DNA of 64,000 nt from Streptomyces sp. RKAG290 (GTDB lineage: Bacteria > Actinomycetota > Actinomycetes > Streptomycetales > Streptomycetaceae), in assembly GCF_023701695.1 (NCBI RefSeq), contig NZ_JAJOZC010000001.1, positions 3,967,894 to 4,031,893 on the forward strand. Direction: 5' to 3'. The notes beneath the pieces are model-generated. The model was not told the origin of the DNA, made no database searches, and worked only from the letters and a program-made list of their open reading frames with translations. A program made the position numbers and the translations under genes. Shown here in pieces: positions 8,591 to 16,710 of the stretch. Each line of letters begins with the position of its first letter. Position 1 is the stretch's first letter.

Positions 8591-8644
8591 GGGCCTCTCG
8601 TCCGGACCATGCCGGGCTCGCGTGCCCCGGCGCCGCACCTCGCG
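8591..8644 (+). repeat. Interspersed GC-rich hairpin repeat, copy 1
   Basis: This stretch contains GGACCATGCCGGGCTCGCG followed by a CCCCGGC arm, so GCCGGG/CCCGGC can pair. Related copies are at 13648-13702, 15301-15350 (reverse) and 52893-52947 (reverse, diverged). It sits between the MITE-like element and the convergent lipoprotein gene, a position that suggests a transcription terminator. Confidence 0.6.
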
Positions 8645-8670
8645 AAACGAAAGACCCCAGGACTCCGGTG

Positions 8671-9171
8671 CTACGACGGAGTCGGCAGGCCTGGCAGACC
8701 TTCGAGCGAGTCGGCGTCGGTCTTGCCCAGGGTGTCCTTGGTCCCGCCGTCCCACGAGACGACGACGGTCTTGCCGTTGTTGGACTCGACGGCTCCCGCG
8801 GTCCGGGCGGTGTCGCCGTCGGCGCACTTGAGTTCCAGCGTCACCTTCCCCGCGCCCGTGGCGGTGCCCGAGCAGACATGGGAGTCGGCGACGACGACGG
8901 CCTTCCCGGATGCGACGGACAGCACCACGGCCTTGCCGTCGGTCTGCCCGGCCCAGGCACCCTCGAGCGCCTTGAGGCCGGCGGAGGAACCGCTTTCCCC
9001 GTCACCCGCTCCGGAGCCGGAGTCGTCGCTGCCGGCGGGCGCCGGGGCCGAGCCGGAGGCGGAGCCCTTGTCCGCGCTCCCCTTGTCGCCGTCACTGCCG
9101 CAGCCGGTGAGCGCGAGCGCGGTCAGCAGGCCGGTGGCGACAACTGCGCCGGTACGTACGAGTTTGCGCAT
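8671..9171 (-). CDS. Secreted lipoprotein, unknown function
   Basis: This 166-residue precursor has a lipoprotein signal peptide: basic MRKLVRTG, a hydrophobic core and the lipobox L-T-G-C, with Cys24 as the lipidated residue. After the cysteine there is a 40-residue low-complexity Gly/Ser/Asp/Ala linker. A compact domain of about 95 residues follows, containing two further cysteines (SHVCSGT and ELKCADG) that could form a disulfide. Homologous small Streptomyces lipoproteins have no known role. It should be anchored on the outer face of the membrane. The gene is monocistronic and convergent with the FUSC gene. Confidence 0.82.
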   Translation of the reverse strand: MRKLVRTGAVVATGLLTALALTGCGSDGDKGSADKGSASGSAPAPAGSDDSGSGAGDGESGSSAGLKALEGAWAGQTDGKAVVLSVASGKAVVVADSHVCSGTATGAGKVTLELKCADGDTARTAGAVESNNGKTVVVSWDGGTKDTLGKTDADSLEGLPGLPTPS

Positions 9172-9316
9172 GTGGAATTCCCCCTAGAGGACGAAAGACC
9201 ATCCAAGCTACCAGTGAGTCGCCACCGGGTTCAGGAGGTCAACTCCCGGAATCGGGAGCCGAAGAGGCCTGTCGCGCGTCTCTCTTCCGGGAAGCTGTAA
9301 CCGAGGGAATACCGCC

Positions 9317-9345
9317 CGTGCACGTGCATCTGCCCATGCATCCGC
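9317..9345 (+). promoter_or_regulatory. Putative operator upstream of the DUF397 gene (shared motif, copy A)
   Basis: A 29-bp stretch starts CGTGCACGTGCATCTGCCC and continues with a second TGCATC-type unit. The same 29 bp, with two mismatches, lies in reverse complement at 10365-10393 upstream of the ATPase gene. The repeated TGCAT units recur at about 11-bp spacing (9326, 9337, 9349), suggesting binding on one DNA face. TATGAT at 9371-9376 is a possible -10 hexamer downstream. Confidence 0.6.
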
Positions 9346-9420
9346 TCATGCAGGCGAAATTGAACACAGCTATGATCCGAGACAGTTGACACTTGCACCT
9401 TGCAACTCGGGGAGCGTCCT

Positions 9421-9663
9421 GTGCACCACGTGTACAACGGCATGGCGGCCACAGAGCTTCGCGGAGTCGTCTGGCAGAAGAGCAGACACAGCAACTCCCA
9501 GGGTTCCTGCGTGGAGTTCGCGAAACTGCCCGACGGGGATGTGGCGATGCGCAATTCGCGCCATCCCGACGGGCCGGCGCTCGTCTATACGCCGGCCGAG
9601 ATAGAGGCGCTGCTGCTCGGCGTGAAGGACGGGGAGTTCGACCATCTCATAGCGGAGGCATGA
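9421..9663 (+). CDS. DUF397 domain protein
   Basis: A small (80-residue) protein with the DUF397 core: VWQKSRHSNSQGSCVEFAKL, then DGDVAMRNSRHPDGPALVYT. I chose GTG 9421 because GGGGAG at 9409-9414 is correctly spaced. A TTG at 9400 is also in frame. DUF397 proteins are abundant in Streptomyces and typically sit beside an XRE/DUF5753 regulator and a HATPase anti-sigma-like protein, as here (whiJ/abaA-type cassettes). They are thought to act with the XRE protein in development or antibiotic control. The molecular role is unknown. Confidence 0.88.
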   Translation: MHHVYNGMAATELRGVVWQKSRHSNSQGSCVEFAKLPDGDVAMRNSRHPDGPALVYTPAEIEALLLGVKDGEFDHLIAEA

Positions 9664-9730
9664 CCTCCGCCCGCCGGCGCGGCACCGCACCCCGCAGCGC
9701 CGGGCGTCATCTCATTACGCCGACGGAACG

Positions 9731-10252
9731 TCACGCCGGTTCGGACAGCCGGAAGAGCGCCCAGACGACCTTGCCGCGCAGCTTCCCGCCGTGAGGTGAG
9801 CCTTCCGTACCGAGTACGGGGGAGGGGTGCCAGCCCCAGCAGTCGCTGAAGGACTCCACCAGGAAGAGGCCGCGGCCGGATTCCGCTGAGTCGGCGGCCT
9901 CGGAGGCCACCGGGCTCGCCTGGCTCGGGTCGCGCACCGCGCACACCAGCCGCGAGGTCCAGCGCATCAAGTGCAGGCGCACGGGCGGATCCTGCGGTTC
10001 GCGCGGCGGGTCGGCGGGCAGGGCGTGCCGCAGCGCGTTGGTGACCAGCTCGGACACGACCAGGGCGACGTCGTCGAACCGCTCGCTCAGACCCCAGCCG
10101 GTCAGGGTCGAGCGGGTGAACTGCCTGGCCCCGCCGACGGCCTCGTAGCGGGCCGGCAGCGCACAGGTGGCCGATCCGGAGACGGCAGAGGGATCGATTG
10201 GCGGAAGGCCCTGCCGTAACGGCTCGAGCATCGTCGATCCATTCGTCCCCAT
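9731..10252 (-). CDS. ATP-binding anti-sigma-factor-like regulator (HATPase_c), TTA codon present
   Basis: A 173-residue protein with the GHKL ATPase fold of RsbW/SpoIIAB-like anti-sigma proteins. The N-box is VVSELVTNALRHA and a G-box-like segment is ESGRGLFLVESFSDCWGWHP. The start is ATG 10252 (MGTNGSTMLEP); ATG 10231 is an alternative. Codon 12 is TTA (plus-strand taa at 10217-10219). In Streptomyces this codon needs the developmentally controlled bldA tRNA. It is downstream of either candidate start. The upstream region carries motif copy B, shared with the DUF397 promoter. The gene converges with the DUF397 gene and diverges from the XRE regulator. Confidence 0.88.
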   Translation of the reverse strand: MGTNGSTMLEPLRQGLPPIDPSAVSGSATCALPARYEAVGGARQFTRSTLTGWGLSERFDDVALVVSELVTNALRHALPADPPREPQDPPVRLHLMRWTSRLVCAVRDPSQASPVASEAADSAESGRGLFLVESFSDCWGWHPSPVLGTEGSPHGGKLRGKVVWALFRLSEPA

Positions 10253-10582
10253 GCGAGGCACTCCCGGGATTCGCGGCTGTCTCGGTACTGCGGGTACTCG
10301 GGTACAGCGGCACAACACGAACGAGCACGCAGGTGCGCGAGGCCCATGGTTCCGAATGCGCACGGCAGATGCAAGGGCAGATGCACGTGCACGCGCCTGA
10401 CCTGTCCGATCCCGTGCCGGTTCTTGCTCATTTCTTCCGGGGTGGAGTTTCGGGGACTTGTGGAAGTCTTCCCATTTCCGTAATCGATTGAGTACGGGCT
10501 GAAGCGTTTTGATGGCAGAATCCGGCTCTTGGGGTTCAGGGGGAGCTCCGATGTCCGGGAAGCGATGGGGAGGGTTGGGCCA
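10253..10582. other. Divergent control region between ATPase and XRE regulator genes
   Basis: 330 bp without a convincing gene. Besides motif copy B it contains the imperfect palindrome TGGAAGTCTTCCCA at about 10461-10474 and an AT-richer stretch (TTTCCGTAATCGATTGAG) just before the XRE gene. Promoters for both genes must lie here. No unambiguous -35/-10 pair was found. Confidence 0.5.
10365..10393 (-). promoter_or_regulatory. Putative operator upstream of the ATPase gene (shared motif, copy B)
   Basis: The reverse complement of this 29-bp stretch differs from 9317-9345 at two positions. It starts GCAGATGCAAGGGCAGATGC on the plus strand. It lies 113 bp upstream of the ATPase start and 190 bp upstream of the XRE start, so it could serve either gene. 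Confidence 0.6.
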
Positions 10583-11446
10583 GTGGCGGCAGGCGAGTCG
10601 AGTGGATCCGTGGTGCGGCGCATCCTGCTGGGCTCGCAGCTCAGGCGGTTGCGCGACTCGCGCGGTATCACCCGTGAGGCGGCCGGCTACTCCATCCGGG
10701 CTTCCGAATCGAAGATCAGCCGCATGGAGTTGGGACGGGTGAGCTTCAAGGCCAGGGACGTCGAGGATCTGCTCACGCTCTACGGCGTCACGGACGAGGC
10801 GGAGCGCGACTCCCTGCTCGGCCTGGCCCGGGAGGCCAACGTGGCGGGCTGGTGGCACAGTTTCGGCGATGTGCTGCCCGGCTGGTTCCAGACATACATC
10901 GGTCTGGAAGGGGCGGCCTCGCTCATCCGGATCTACGAAGTCCAGTTCGTGCACGGTCTGTTGCAGACCGAGGGCTACGCCCATGCCGTCGTCTCCCGGG
11001 GCATGCGCGGCGCCCCCGCGGCCGAGATCGAGCGCCGGGTCGCGCTGCGGCTGGAGCGGCAGAAGGCCCTCGTCGCCGAGCGGGCCCCGCGCTTCCATGC
11101 CGTACTGGACGAGGCGGCGCTGCGCCGGCCGTACGGCGGACGCGAGGTGATGCGCGCGCAGTTGCGGCACCTGATCGACATGTCGGAACAGCCCAACATC
11201 ACTCTTCAGGTGATGCCCTTCAGTTTTGGCGGACATGCCGGGGAGAGCGGCTCTTTCACGATGCTTCGATTCCCGGAATCCGATCTGTCGGACATTGTCT
11301 ATTTGGAGCAGCTGACAAGTGCGCTCTATCTGGACAAGGCAGAAGAAGTCGCCCAGTACGAAAAGGCCATGGTGCGGCTCCACGCAGACAGCCCGGGACC
11401 CGAGGAGAGCCGCGATCTGCTTCGCGGTCTTCTCCAACTCTCCTGA
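10583..11446 (+). CDS. XRE-family regulator with DUF5753 ligand-type domain
   Basis: A 287-residue DNA-binding protein. The N-terminal helix-turn-helix (about residues 10-65) reads LGSQLRRLRDSRGITREAAG, then ASESKISRMELGR. The remainder is DUF5753, with the hallmark WFQTYIGLEGAASLIRIYE and VHGLLQTEGYA segments. GTG 10583 is preferred because of GGGGAGG at 10567-10573. An in-frame TTG at 10529 would add 18 residues. In Streptomyces such proteins pair with DUF397 and anti-sigma-like proteins to control differentiation or antibiotic production. It is a good candidate to bind the duplicated motif at 9317 and 10365. Confidence 0.9.
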   Translation: MAAGESSGSVVRRILLGSQLRRLRDSRGITREAAGYSIRASESKISRMELGRVSFKARDVEDLLTLYGVTDEAERDSLLGLAREANVAGWWHSFGDVLPGWFQTYIGLEGAASLIRIYEVQFVHGLLQTEGYAHAVVSRGMRGAPAAEIERRVALRLERQKALVAERAPRFHAVLDEAALRRPYGGREVMRAQLRHLIDMSEQPNITLQVMPFSFGGHAGESGSFTMLRFPESDLSDIVYLEQLTSALYLDKAEEVAQYEKAMVRLHADSPGPEESRDLLRGLLQLS

Positions 11447-11458
11447 TATTTCAGTACG

Positions 11459-12958
11459 ATGACGACCCAACAGGAGTCTGCACCTGCAGTAAGGGATCGC
11501 ATGTCCTTCTTCCGTGAGCTGGCCGACCAGTACATCGACGGTGAATGGCGCACCGGCACCGGCTCGTGGGACATCATCGATTTCAATCCCTACAACGGGG
11601 AAAAACTCGCCGCTATCACCGTCGCCACCGCGGACGAGGTGGACCGCGCCTACCGTGCGGCCGAGCGCGCCCAGCCGGCCTGGGCCACCGCGAGTCCGTA
11701 CGAGCGCAAGCGCGTGCTGGAACGGGCCCTGGGGGCCACCGAGCGGCTGGCCGACGAGATCGTCGAGGCGGTCATCGACGAACTGGGCGGCACCCGGGTC
11801 AAGGCGCAGCACGAACTGCGTGCGGCCCAGGAGTTCCTGCGCGAGGCCGCGCACCAGGCCTTGCACCCCGGCGGCCGGATACTGCCGTCGCCGGTGGACG
11901 GCAAGGAGAACCGCCTCTACCGGCTGCCCGTCGGGGTCGTCGGCGTCATCAGTCCCTTCAACTTCCCCTTCCTGGTGGCGATGAAGTCGGTCGCGCCGGC
12001 CCTGGCGCTGGGCAACGCGGTCGTCATCAAGCCCAACCAGAACGCCCCGGTGGTCGGCGGCGGGCTGATCGCCAGGATCTTCGAGGACGCGGGGCTGCCG
12101 GCCGGACTGCTCAACGTCGTGATCACCGACATAGCCGAGATCGGCGACGCGTTCATCGAGCACCCGGTCCCCAAGGTGATCTCCTTCGCCGGATCCGACC
12201 GGGTCGGCCGTCATGTCGGCGCGACGGCGGGCGCGCTCTTCAAGCGCACCGTTCTCGAACTCAGCGGCAACAGCGCCCTGGTGGTGCTCGATGACGCGGA
12301 CATCGACTACGCGGTCGACGCCGCCGTCTTCAGCCGGTTCGGCTACCAGGGGCAGGTCTGCATGGCCGCCAACCGGATCCTGGTGGACCGCGCCGTGGCG
12401 GCCGAGTTCACGGAGAAGTTCACCGCGCGCGTGGCGGGGCTGCGGACCGGCGATCCGCGTGATCCGGAGACCCAGATCGGCCCGGTCATCAACACCTCCC
12501 ACGCGGACGCCCTGGCCGCCCTGGTCGAGCAGGCGATCGCCGAGGGCGCCACCGCGCCGGTCCGGGGCCGCACCCGAGGCACTCTCGTCGAGCCCACCGT
12601 GCTCGCCGGACTTCCCGAGGACTCCCCGCTGCTCTCCCAGGAGATCTTCGGCCCGGTGGCGCTGCTGCTCACGTTCGACGGTGAGGAGGAGGCCGTACGG
12701 ATCACCAACGACAGCCCGTACGGGCTCGGCGGCGCCGTGCTCACCGCGGACGCCGAACGCGGGGTGCGGTTCGCCCGGCGGATCCACAGCGGGATGTTCC
12801 ACGTCAACGACGCCACCGTGCAGGACGACCCGCTGGTGGCCTTCGGGGGCGAGAAGAACTCCGGGACCGGGCGGCTGAACGGCGAGGCGGCGGTGGAGGC
12901 CTTCACCACGCAGAAGTGGATATCGATCCAGCACGGCCGGAGTGTTTTCCCGCTCTGA
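11459..12958 (+). CDS. NAD(P)-dependent aldehyde dehydrogenase
   Basis: A 499-residue cytosolic enzyme of the ALDH superfamily that oxidises an aldehyde to the acid. Catalytic residues are present: Glu267 in LELSGNSALVV (usually ELGGK/ELGGN) and nucleophile Cys301 in YQGQVCMAANR. The cofactor region includes GVVGVISPFNFPF and VIKPNQNAPVVGG, and the C-terminal EIFGPVALLLTF motif is intact. The LELSGN/QVCMAANR pattern is close to benzaldehyde/vanillin dehydrogenase-like members, but the substrate is not determinable. It starts 12 bp after the XRE gene on the same strand, so it may be read through from it. The PadR gene follows. Confidence 0.92.
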   Translation: MTTQQESAPAVRDRMSFFRELADQYIDGEWRTGTGSWDIIDFNPYNGEKLAAITVATADEVDRAYRAAERAQPAWATASPYERKRVLERALGATERLADEIVEAVIDELGGTRVKAQHELRAAQEFLREAAHQALHPGGRILPSPVDGKENRLYRLPVGVVGVISPFNFPFLVAMKSVAPALALGNAVVIKPNQNAPVVGGGLIARIFEDAGLPAGLLNVVITDIAEIGDAFIEHPVPKVISFAGSDRVGRHVGATAGALFKRTVLELSGNSALVVLDDADIDYAVDAAVFSRFGYQGQVCMAANRILVDRAVAAEFTEKFTARVAGLRTGDPRDPETQIGPVINTSHADALAALVEQAIAEGATAPVRGRTRGTLVEPTVLAGLPEDSPLLSQEIFGPVALLLTFDGEEEAVRITNDSPYGLGGAVLTADAERGVRFARRIHSGMFHVNDATVQDDPLVAFGGEKNSGTGRLNGEAAVEAFTTQKWISIQHGRSVFPL

Positions 12959-13006
12959 ATCACGCACCGCTACTCTCGTCAGAGTTGAGTGGAAAGGTGG
13001 GTGGGT

Positions 13007-13648
13007 ATGTCCGCGATCCGGCTGCTCGTCCTCTGCGCCGTGCGGCAGCACGGCCGGGCGCACGGCTATCAGGTCCGCAACGACCTGGAGTACTGGGGCG
13101 CCCACGAGTGGTCCAACGCCAAGCCGGGGTCGATCTACCACGCACTGAAGCAGATGGCGAAGCAGGGAGTGCTGCTCGCCCACGAGGTCGCGCCGAGCAC
13201 GGCGGGCGGCCCGCCGCGCACCGAGTACGAGATCACCGAACAGGGCGACGAGGAGTACTTCACGCTGCTCCGCGCGGCGCTGACCTCGTACGACCAGAAG
13301 CTGGACGTGCTGTCGGCGGGCCTCGGCGGGATCGTCGACCTGGAACGGTCGGAGGCGGTCGCCCTGCTCAGGGAGCGGGTGGCGGGACTGGCCAGGTGGC
13401 GGACGTCGGTCACCGACTACTACACCCCGGACGCCGGTCCCGAGTCGATCGGCCACATCGGCGAGATCATGAACATGTGGGTGCACTCCGCGGACTCCGG
13501 GGCGGAGTGGACGCTCGGGCTGATCGACCGTATCGAGGGCGGGGCGTACACCTTCGCGGGTGAGGGCGCTCCGTTCGTCGGCGTGCTGGCCGAGGGTGAG
13601 GAGAACCCGTACGCGACCGGTGTCACCGATCCCGGGGACGCCCACTAG
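13007..13648 (+). CDS. PadR-family transcriptional regulator
   Basis: A 213-residue regulator starting MSAIRLLVLCAVRQHGRAHG. GGAAAGG at 12991-12997 supports the ATG at 13007 over the in-frame GTG at 12989. The winged helix (about residues 1-85) contains YQVRNDLEYWGAHEWSNAKP and GSIYHALKQMAKQGVL, both typical of PadR, with the acidic wing strand TEYEITEQGDEEY. The C-terminal half is helical (Vir_C-like dimerisation region). PadR proteins often repress exporters or phenolic-acid detoxification. The adjacent aldehyde dehydrogenase is a plausible target, but this is inference. Confidence 0.9.
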   Translation: MSAIRLLVLCAVRQHGRAHGYQVRNDLEYWGAHEWSNAKPGSIYHALKQMAKQGVLLAHEVAPSTAGGPPRTEYEITEQGDEEYFTLLRAALTSYDQKLDVLSAGLGGIVDLERSEAVALLRERVAGLARWRTSVTDYYTPDAGPESIGHIGEIMNMWVHSADSGAEWTLGLIDRIEGGAYTFAGEGAPFVGVLAEGEENPYATGVTDPGDAH

Positions 13649-13702
13649 GGCCTCGCGTTCGGACCATGCCGGGCTCGCGTGCCCCGGCGCCGCACCTCGC
13701 GG
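13648..13702 (+). repeat. Interspersed GC-rich hairpin repeat, copy 2
   Basis: GGACCATGCCGGGCTCGCG followed by GCCCCGGCGCCGCACCTCGC is nearly identical to copy 1. It directly follows the PadR stop and lies between two convergent genes, so a bidirectional terminator role is likely. Confidence 0.6.
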
Positions 13703-13780
13703 CGTTGTCGCCGGTACGTTGCCCGCGCTCACCATGGCCTTCGGGCCGCAGCGGCCCCGCCGGGAGGCGGGGCGCGGTGC

Positions 13781-15205
13781 TCAGTGGTGGAACGACGTCG
13801 CCGCCCCGTGATCCCGGCTCAGCGGATGCGCCTGGCTCCGCAGTTCCGGCAGCAGCAGCCGCAGATCCTCCAGCAGCAGCTCCGCGAGGTCCGAGGTGAA
13901 TCCGTTGCGGCACACGATCCGCAGCACCGACAGGTCCTCCCGGTTCGCCGGGAAGGTGTACGCGGGCACCAGCCAGCCGCGCTCGCGCAGCCGCCGCGAC
14001 ACGTCGAAGACGTCGTACGCCGTCACCTCGGGCCTCGTCGTCAGCGCGAAGACGGGCAGCTGGTCGCCGCGGGTGAGGAGCCGGAAGTCGCCGAGGTCCT
14101 CGATCCGTTGGGCCAGGCCGCGGGCCACGTCCCGGGCCGCCTGCTGCACGGCCCGGTAGCCCTCCCACCCCAGCCGCAGGAAGGTGTAGTACTGCGCCAC
14201 CACCTGCGCGCCGGGCCGGGAGAAGTTCAGCGCGAAGGTGGGCATGTCGCCGCCCAGGTAGTTGACCCGGAAGACGAGCTCCTCGGGCAGCTCGGCGGGC
14301 GAGCGCCACAGCGCCCAGCCGACGCCCGGGTAGACCAGGCCGTACTTGTGCCCGGAGGTGTTGATCGAGGCGACCCGGGGGAGCCGGAAGTCCCACACCA
14401 GGTCCTCGTCCAGGAAGGGCGCCACCATCGCCCCGGACGCCCCGTCCACATGGACGGGGATGTCGAGGCCGGTGCGCTCCTGGAGGGCGTCGAGCGCCGC
14501 GCAGAGCTCCTGGATGGGCTCGTACGAGCCGTCGAAGGTGGAGCCGAGGATGCCGACGACGCCGATCGTGTTCTCGTCACAGAGGTCGGCGGCGGCCTGC
14601 GGGTCGAGATGGAAGCGGTCGCCCTCCATCGGGACGAGCCGCGGCTCGACCTCCCAGAAGGTGCAGAACTTGTCCCAGCAGACCTGGACGTTCACGCCCA
14701 TCACCAGATTGGGCCGGGCGTTCGCCGGGTACCGGTCGGCGTTCCGGGTCGCCCAGCGGCGTTTGAGGGCGAGTGCCGCCAGCATGCAGGCCTCGCTGGA
14801 CCCGGTCGTCGAACAGCCCACGGCCGTCGCGGGGTCGGGCGCGTGCCACAGGTCGGCGAGCATCGCCACGCAGCGCCGCTCCAGCTCGGCGGTGCGCGGG
14901 TACTCGTCCTTGTCGATCATGTTCTTGTCGCGGCACTCGGCCATCAGCACCCCGGCCTGGGGTTCCATCCAGGTGGTGACGAAGGTGGCGAGGTTGAGCC
15001 GCGAGTTGCCGTCGAGCATCAGCTCGTCATGGACCAGGCCGTACGCGGTGGCGGGCGGCAGCGGCCCGTCCGGCAGCTTGTGCCGGGGCGGGGCCGACTC
15101 CATGCCGGCGGTCGGATCGGCCTCCCCGAAGAACGGATTGAGGGCGAGCCTGCGCCGCTCCTCCGACGGTTCGGTGCTGTGCGCGGAGCCCTTGTGGAGC
15201 GGCAT
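13781..15205 (-). CDS. gadB: Glutamate decarboxylase
   Basis: A 474-residue PLP enzyme converting glutamate to GABA and CO2 while consuming a proton. The PLP lysine is Lys287 in NTSGHKYGLVYPGVGW. The cofactor-binding HVDGASGAMVAPF and the substrate-region sequences MEPQAGVLMAECRDKNMID and TTGSSEACMLAALALKRRW match bacterial GAD closely. Length is that of the GadA/GadB family. The C-terminus ends SFHH, resembling the C-terminal His that closes the active site of E. coli GadB at neutral pH. Its upstream neighbour on the same strand is a YfeO-type ClC channel, suggesting an acid-stress pair. No glutamate/GABA antiporter is visible. Confidence 0.95.
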   Translation of the reverse strand: MPLHKGSAHSTEPSEERRRLALNPFFGEADPTAGMESAPPRHKLPDGPLPPATAYGLVHDELMLDGNSRLNLATFVTTWMEPQAGVLMAECRDKNMIDKDEYPRTAELERRCVAMLADLWHAPDPATAVGCSTTGSSEACMLAALALKRRWATRNADRYPANARPNLVMGVNVQVCWDKFCTFWEVEPRLVPMEGDRFHLDPQAAADLCDENTIGVVGILGSTFDGSYEPIQELCAALDALQERTGLDIPVHVDGASGAMVAPFLDEDLVWDFRLPRVASINTSGHKYGLVYPGVGWALWRSPAELPEELVFRVNYLGGDMPTFALNFSRPGAQVVAQYYTFLRLGWEGYRAVQQAARDVARGLAQRIEDLGDFRLLTRGDQLPVFALTTRPEVTAYDVFDVSRRLRERGWLVPAYTFPANREDLSVLRIVCRNGFTSDLAELLLEDLRLLLPELRSQAHPLSRDHGAATSFHH

Positions 15206-15300
15206 CGCTGACCTGCCCTTCTCGGTTCTCGCTAGCGAGGCCGGACATGTCCGACGATACGGACAGTGCGGGTGTCCGGCGCGCCGGAACGGCCTGCGCC

Positions 15301-15350
15301 GCGAGGCGCGTCACCGGGGCGCGCGAGCCCGGCATGATCCAGGGGCCCCA
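15301..15350 (-). repeat. Interspersed GC-rich hairpin repeat, copy 3 (reverse)
   Basis: The reverse complement contains ATGCCGGGCTCGCGCGCCCC, matching copies 1 and 2. It lies just after the ClC gene and before gadB, both on the minus strand. It would terminate the channel transcript or separate the two genes. Confidence 0.55.
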
Positions 15351-15366
15351 GGGGCATCCGCCGGGT

Positions 15367-16641
15367 TCACCGCAGCGGCGTCCCGTCCCGGTGCAGTTGC
15401 ATCTGCGGCCGCCCGGTCACCAGCAGCCAGGCCGGCAGCGAGGCGACGCAGAGCAGCGGGAGCAGCGTCGAGTCGGAGGCCAGTACCGCCGCCGCGAACA
15501 GGCTGAGCCAGCCCTGCCGGGTGACGGCCAGCAGCACGCCCAGCACCGCGCACGTCACCGCGAGGGCCACCGGCACCCCGTCGACCAGGGCGTGGGCACA
15601 CAGTCCGAGCGCGACGCCGGAGAACACCGCAGGGAAGATCCGCCCACCGCGGAAGCCGCAGGCCGCGGCGATCAGCAGGGCCACGGTCTTCACCACCGCC
15701 ATGACCGCGAACTCACCGGCCGACCAGCCGCCGGGGTCCGCGGCGAGCACCTTCACCTCGTCCAGCCCCTTGAAGAGGGTGAGGTGCCCGCCCAGGGCAC
15801 CGAGCAGGCCGAGCAGCAGTCCGCCCAGGGTCAGGGTCGGCACCGGGTGCCGAACGGCGCGGAACGCGCGGTGCACGTACGGGAAGGCGTACACCGCCGC
15901 CATGCCGAGCACCGCCCCGGCGGAGGCGATCACGATCGCGAAGAGCAGATCGGCCCAGTGCGTGTGGGTGTAGTCGGGCAGCGACAGGTTGAAGCTGGGG
16001 TGCGCGAGGAGCGTCATCGTCAGCGCCCCCGCGGCCCCCGCTGCCAGCGGTCCGAAGAGGCGGTCCCAGAGGGCGCCCGGCTCGGCGCGCGAGGCGAACG
16101 TCTCGGAGAGGATCAGCGCCGCGGCGACCGGCGTGCCGAACAGCGCTCCGATGGTGCCCGCCGCGGCGAGCGCGAGCCACAGCGCGGCCGGGGTGTCCGG
16201 CGCGAAGCGGCGGCCCGCCCAGCAGGCCAGCGCGATGTTGGCCGCGGTGATCGGGTTCTCCGGGCCGAGGCTGACCCCGCCCGCCAGCGCCAGGACCGTC
16301 ACCACGAGCAGCCCAGGCAGGACGCCCGGCGGCAGCGGCGGATCGACCAGGCCCATGGTCGCCGGATCGGGGCCCGCCCGGCCGGGCACCACCTGGATCA
16401 CCAGGCCGATCGCCAGGCCGGTCGCCGTGAGCATCACGATCATCCACAGCGAGGAGTACCGGCCGACCGACAGGGCGTCGGGCAGCGTCTGCCAGAGCAC
16501 GTCCTGCAGTTGCTCCGCGAGGAGGCTGATGCCGAGCAGGACCAGGGCCGAGGCCACTCCGACGGCCAGGGCGGGCACGATGAGCGTCAGCAGCCGGCGT
16601 GCGGGGGCAGGTCCGACGGAGACGGCGGAATCGGTGGCCAT
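15367..16641 (-). CDS. YfeO-type ClC-family ion channel/transporter
   Basis: A 424-residue polytopic membrane protein. Start ATG 16641 (MATDSAVSVG) is chosen over an upstream in-frame start. It matches what I recall of E. coli YfeO along its length. It has AGGVSLGPENPI (the equivalent of the ClC G-K/R-E-G-P region), GTIGALFGTPVAAALI, LFKGLDE, ACGFRGGRIFPAVFSGVAL and LLPLLCVASLPAWLL. The gating glutamate of GREGP is displaced to after the GP, as in YfeO, so chloride/proton exchange cannot be assumed. About ten hydrophobic helices are visible. It is transcribed towards gadB. Confidence 0.9.
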   Translation of the reverse strand: MATDSAVSVGPAPARRLLTLIVPALAVGVASALVLLGISLLAEQLQDVLWQTLPDALSVGRYSSLWMIVMLTATGLAIGLVIQVVPGRAGPDPATMGLVDPPLPPGVLPGLLVVTVLALAGGVSLGPENPITAANIALACWAGRRFAPDTPAALWLALAAAGTIGALFGTPVAAALILSETFASRAEPGALWDRLFGPLAAGAAGALTMTLLAHPSFNLSLPDYTHTHWADLLFAIVIASAGAVLGMAAVYAFPYVHRAFRAVRHPVPTLTLGGLLLGLLGALGGHLTLFKGLDEVKVLAADPGGWSAGEFAVMAVVKTVALLIAAACGFRGGRIFPAVFSGVALGLCAHALVDGVPVALAVTCAVLGVLLAVTRQGWLSLFAAAVLASDSTLLPLLCVASLPAWLLVTGRPQMQLHRDGTPLR

Positions 16642-16710
16642 CGGCTCACCATAGCTATGCAAAAGCCCTATAACCCTCCAAAAAGGGCACCGTGCGGCGG
16701 TATTTCGGGC

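Noticed and set aside
9400..11446. DUF397/ATPase/XRE cassette considered as a toxin-antitoxin module
   Set aside because: Known Streptomyces members act in developmental and antibiotic regulation; no toxin fold recognised. Kept as a regulatory cassette.
10253..13735. Very long minus-strand open frame continuing upstream of the ATPase gene
   Set aside because: High-GC third-position shadow of the XRE, aldehyde dehydrogenase and PadR genes; no homology in its translation.
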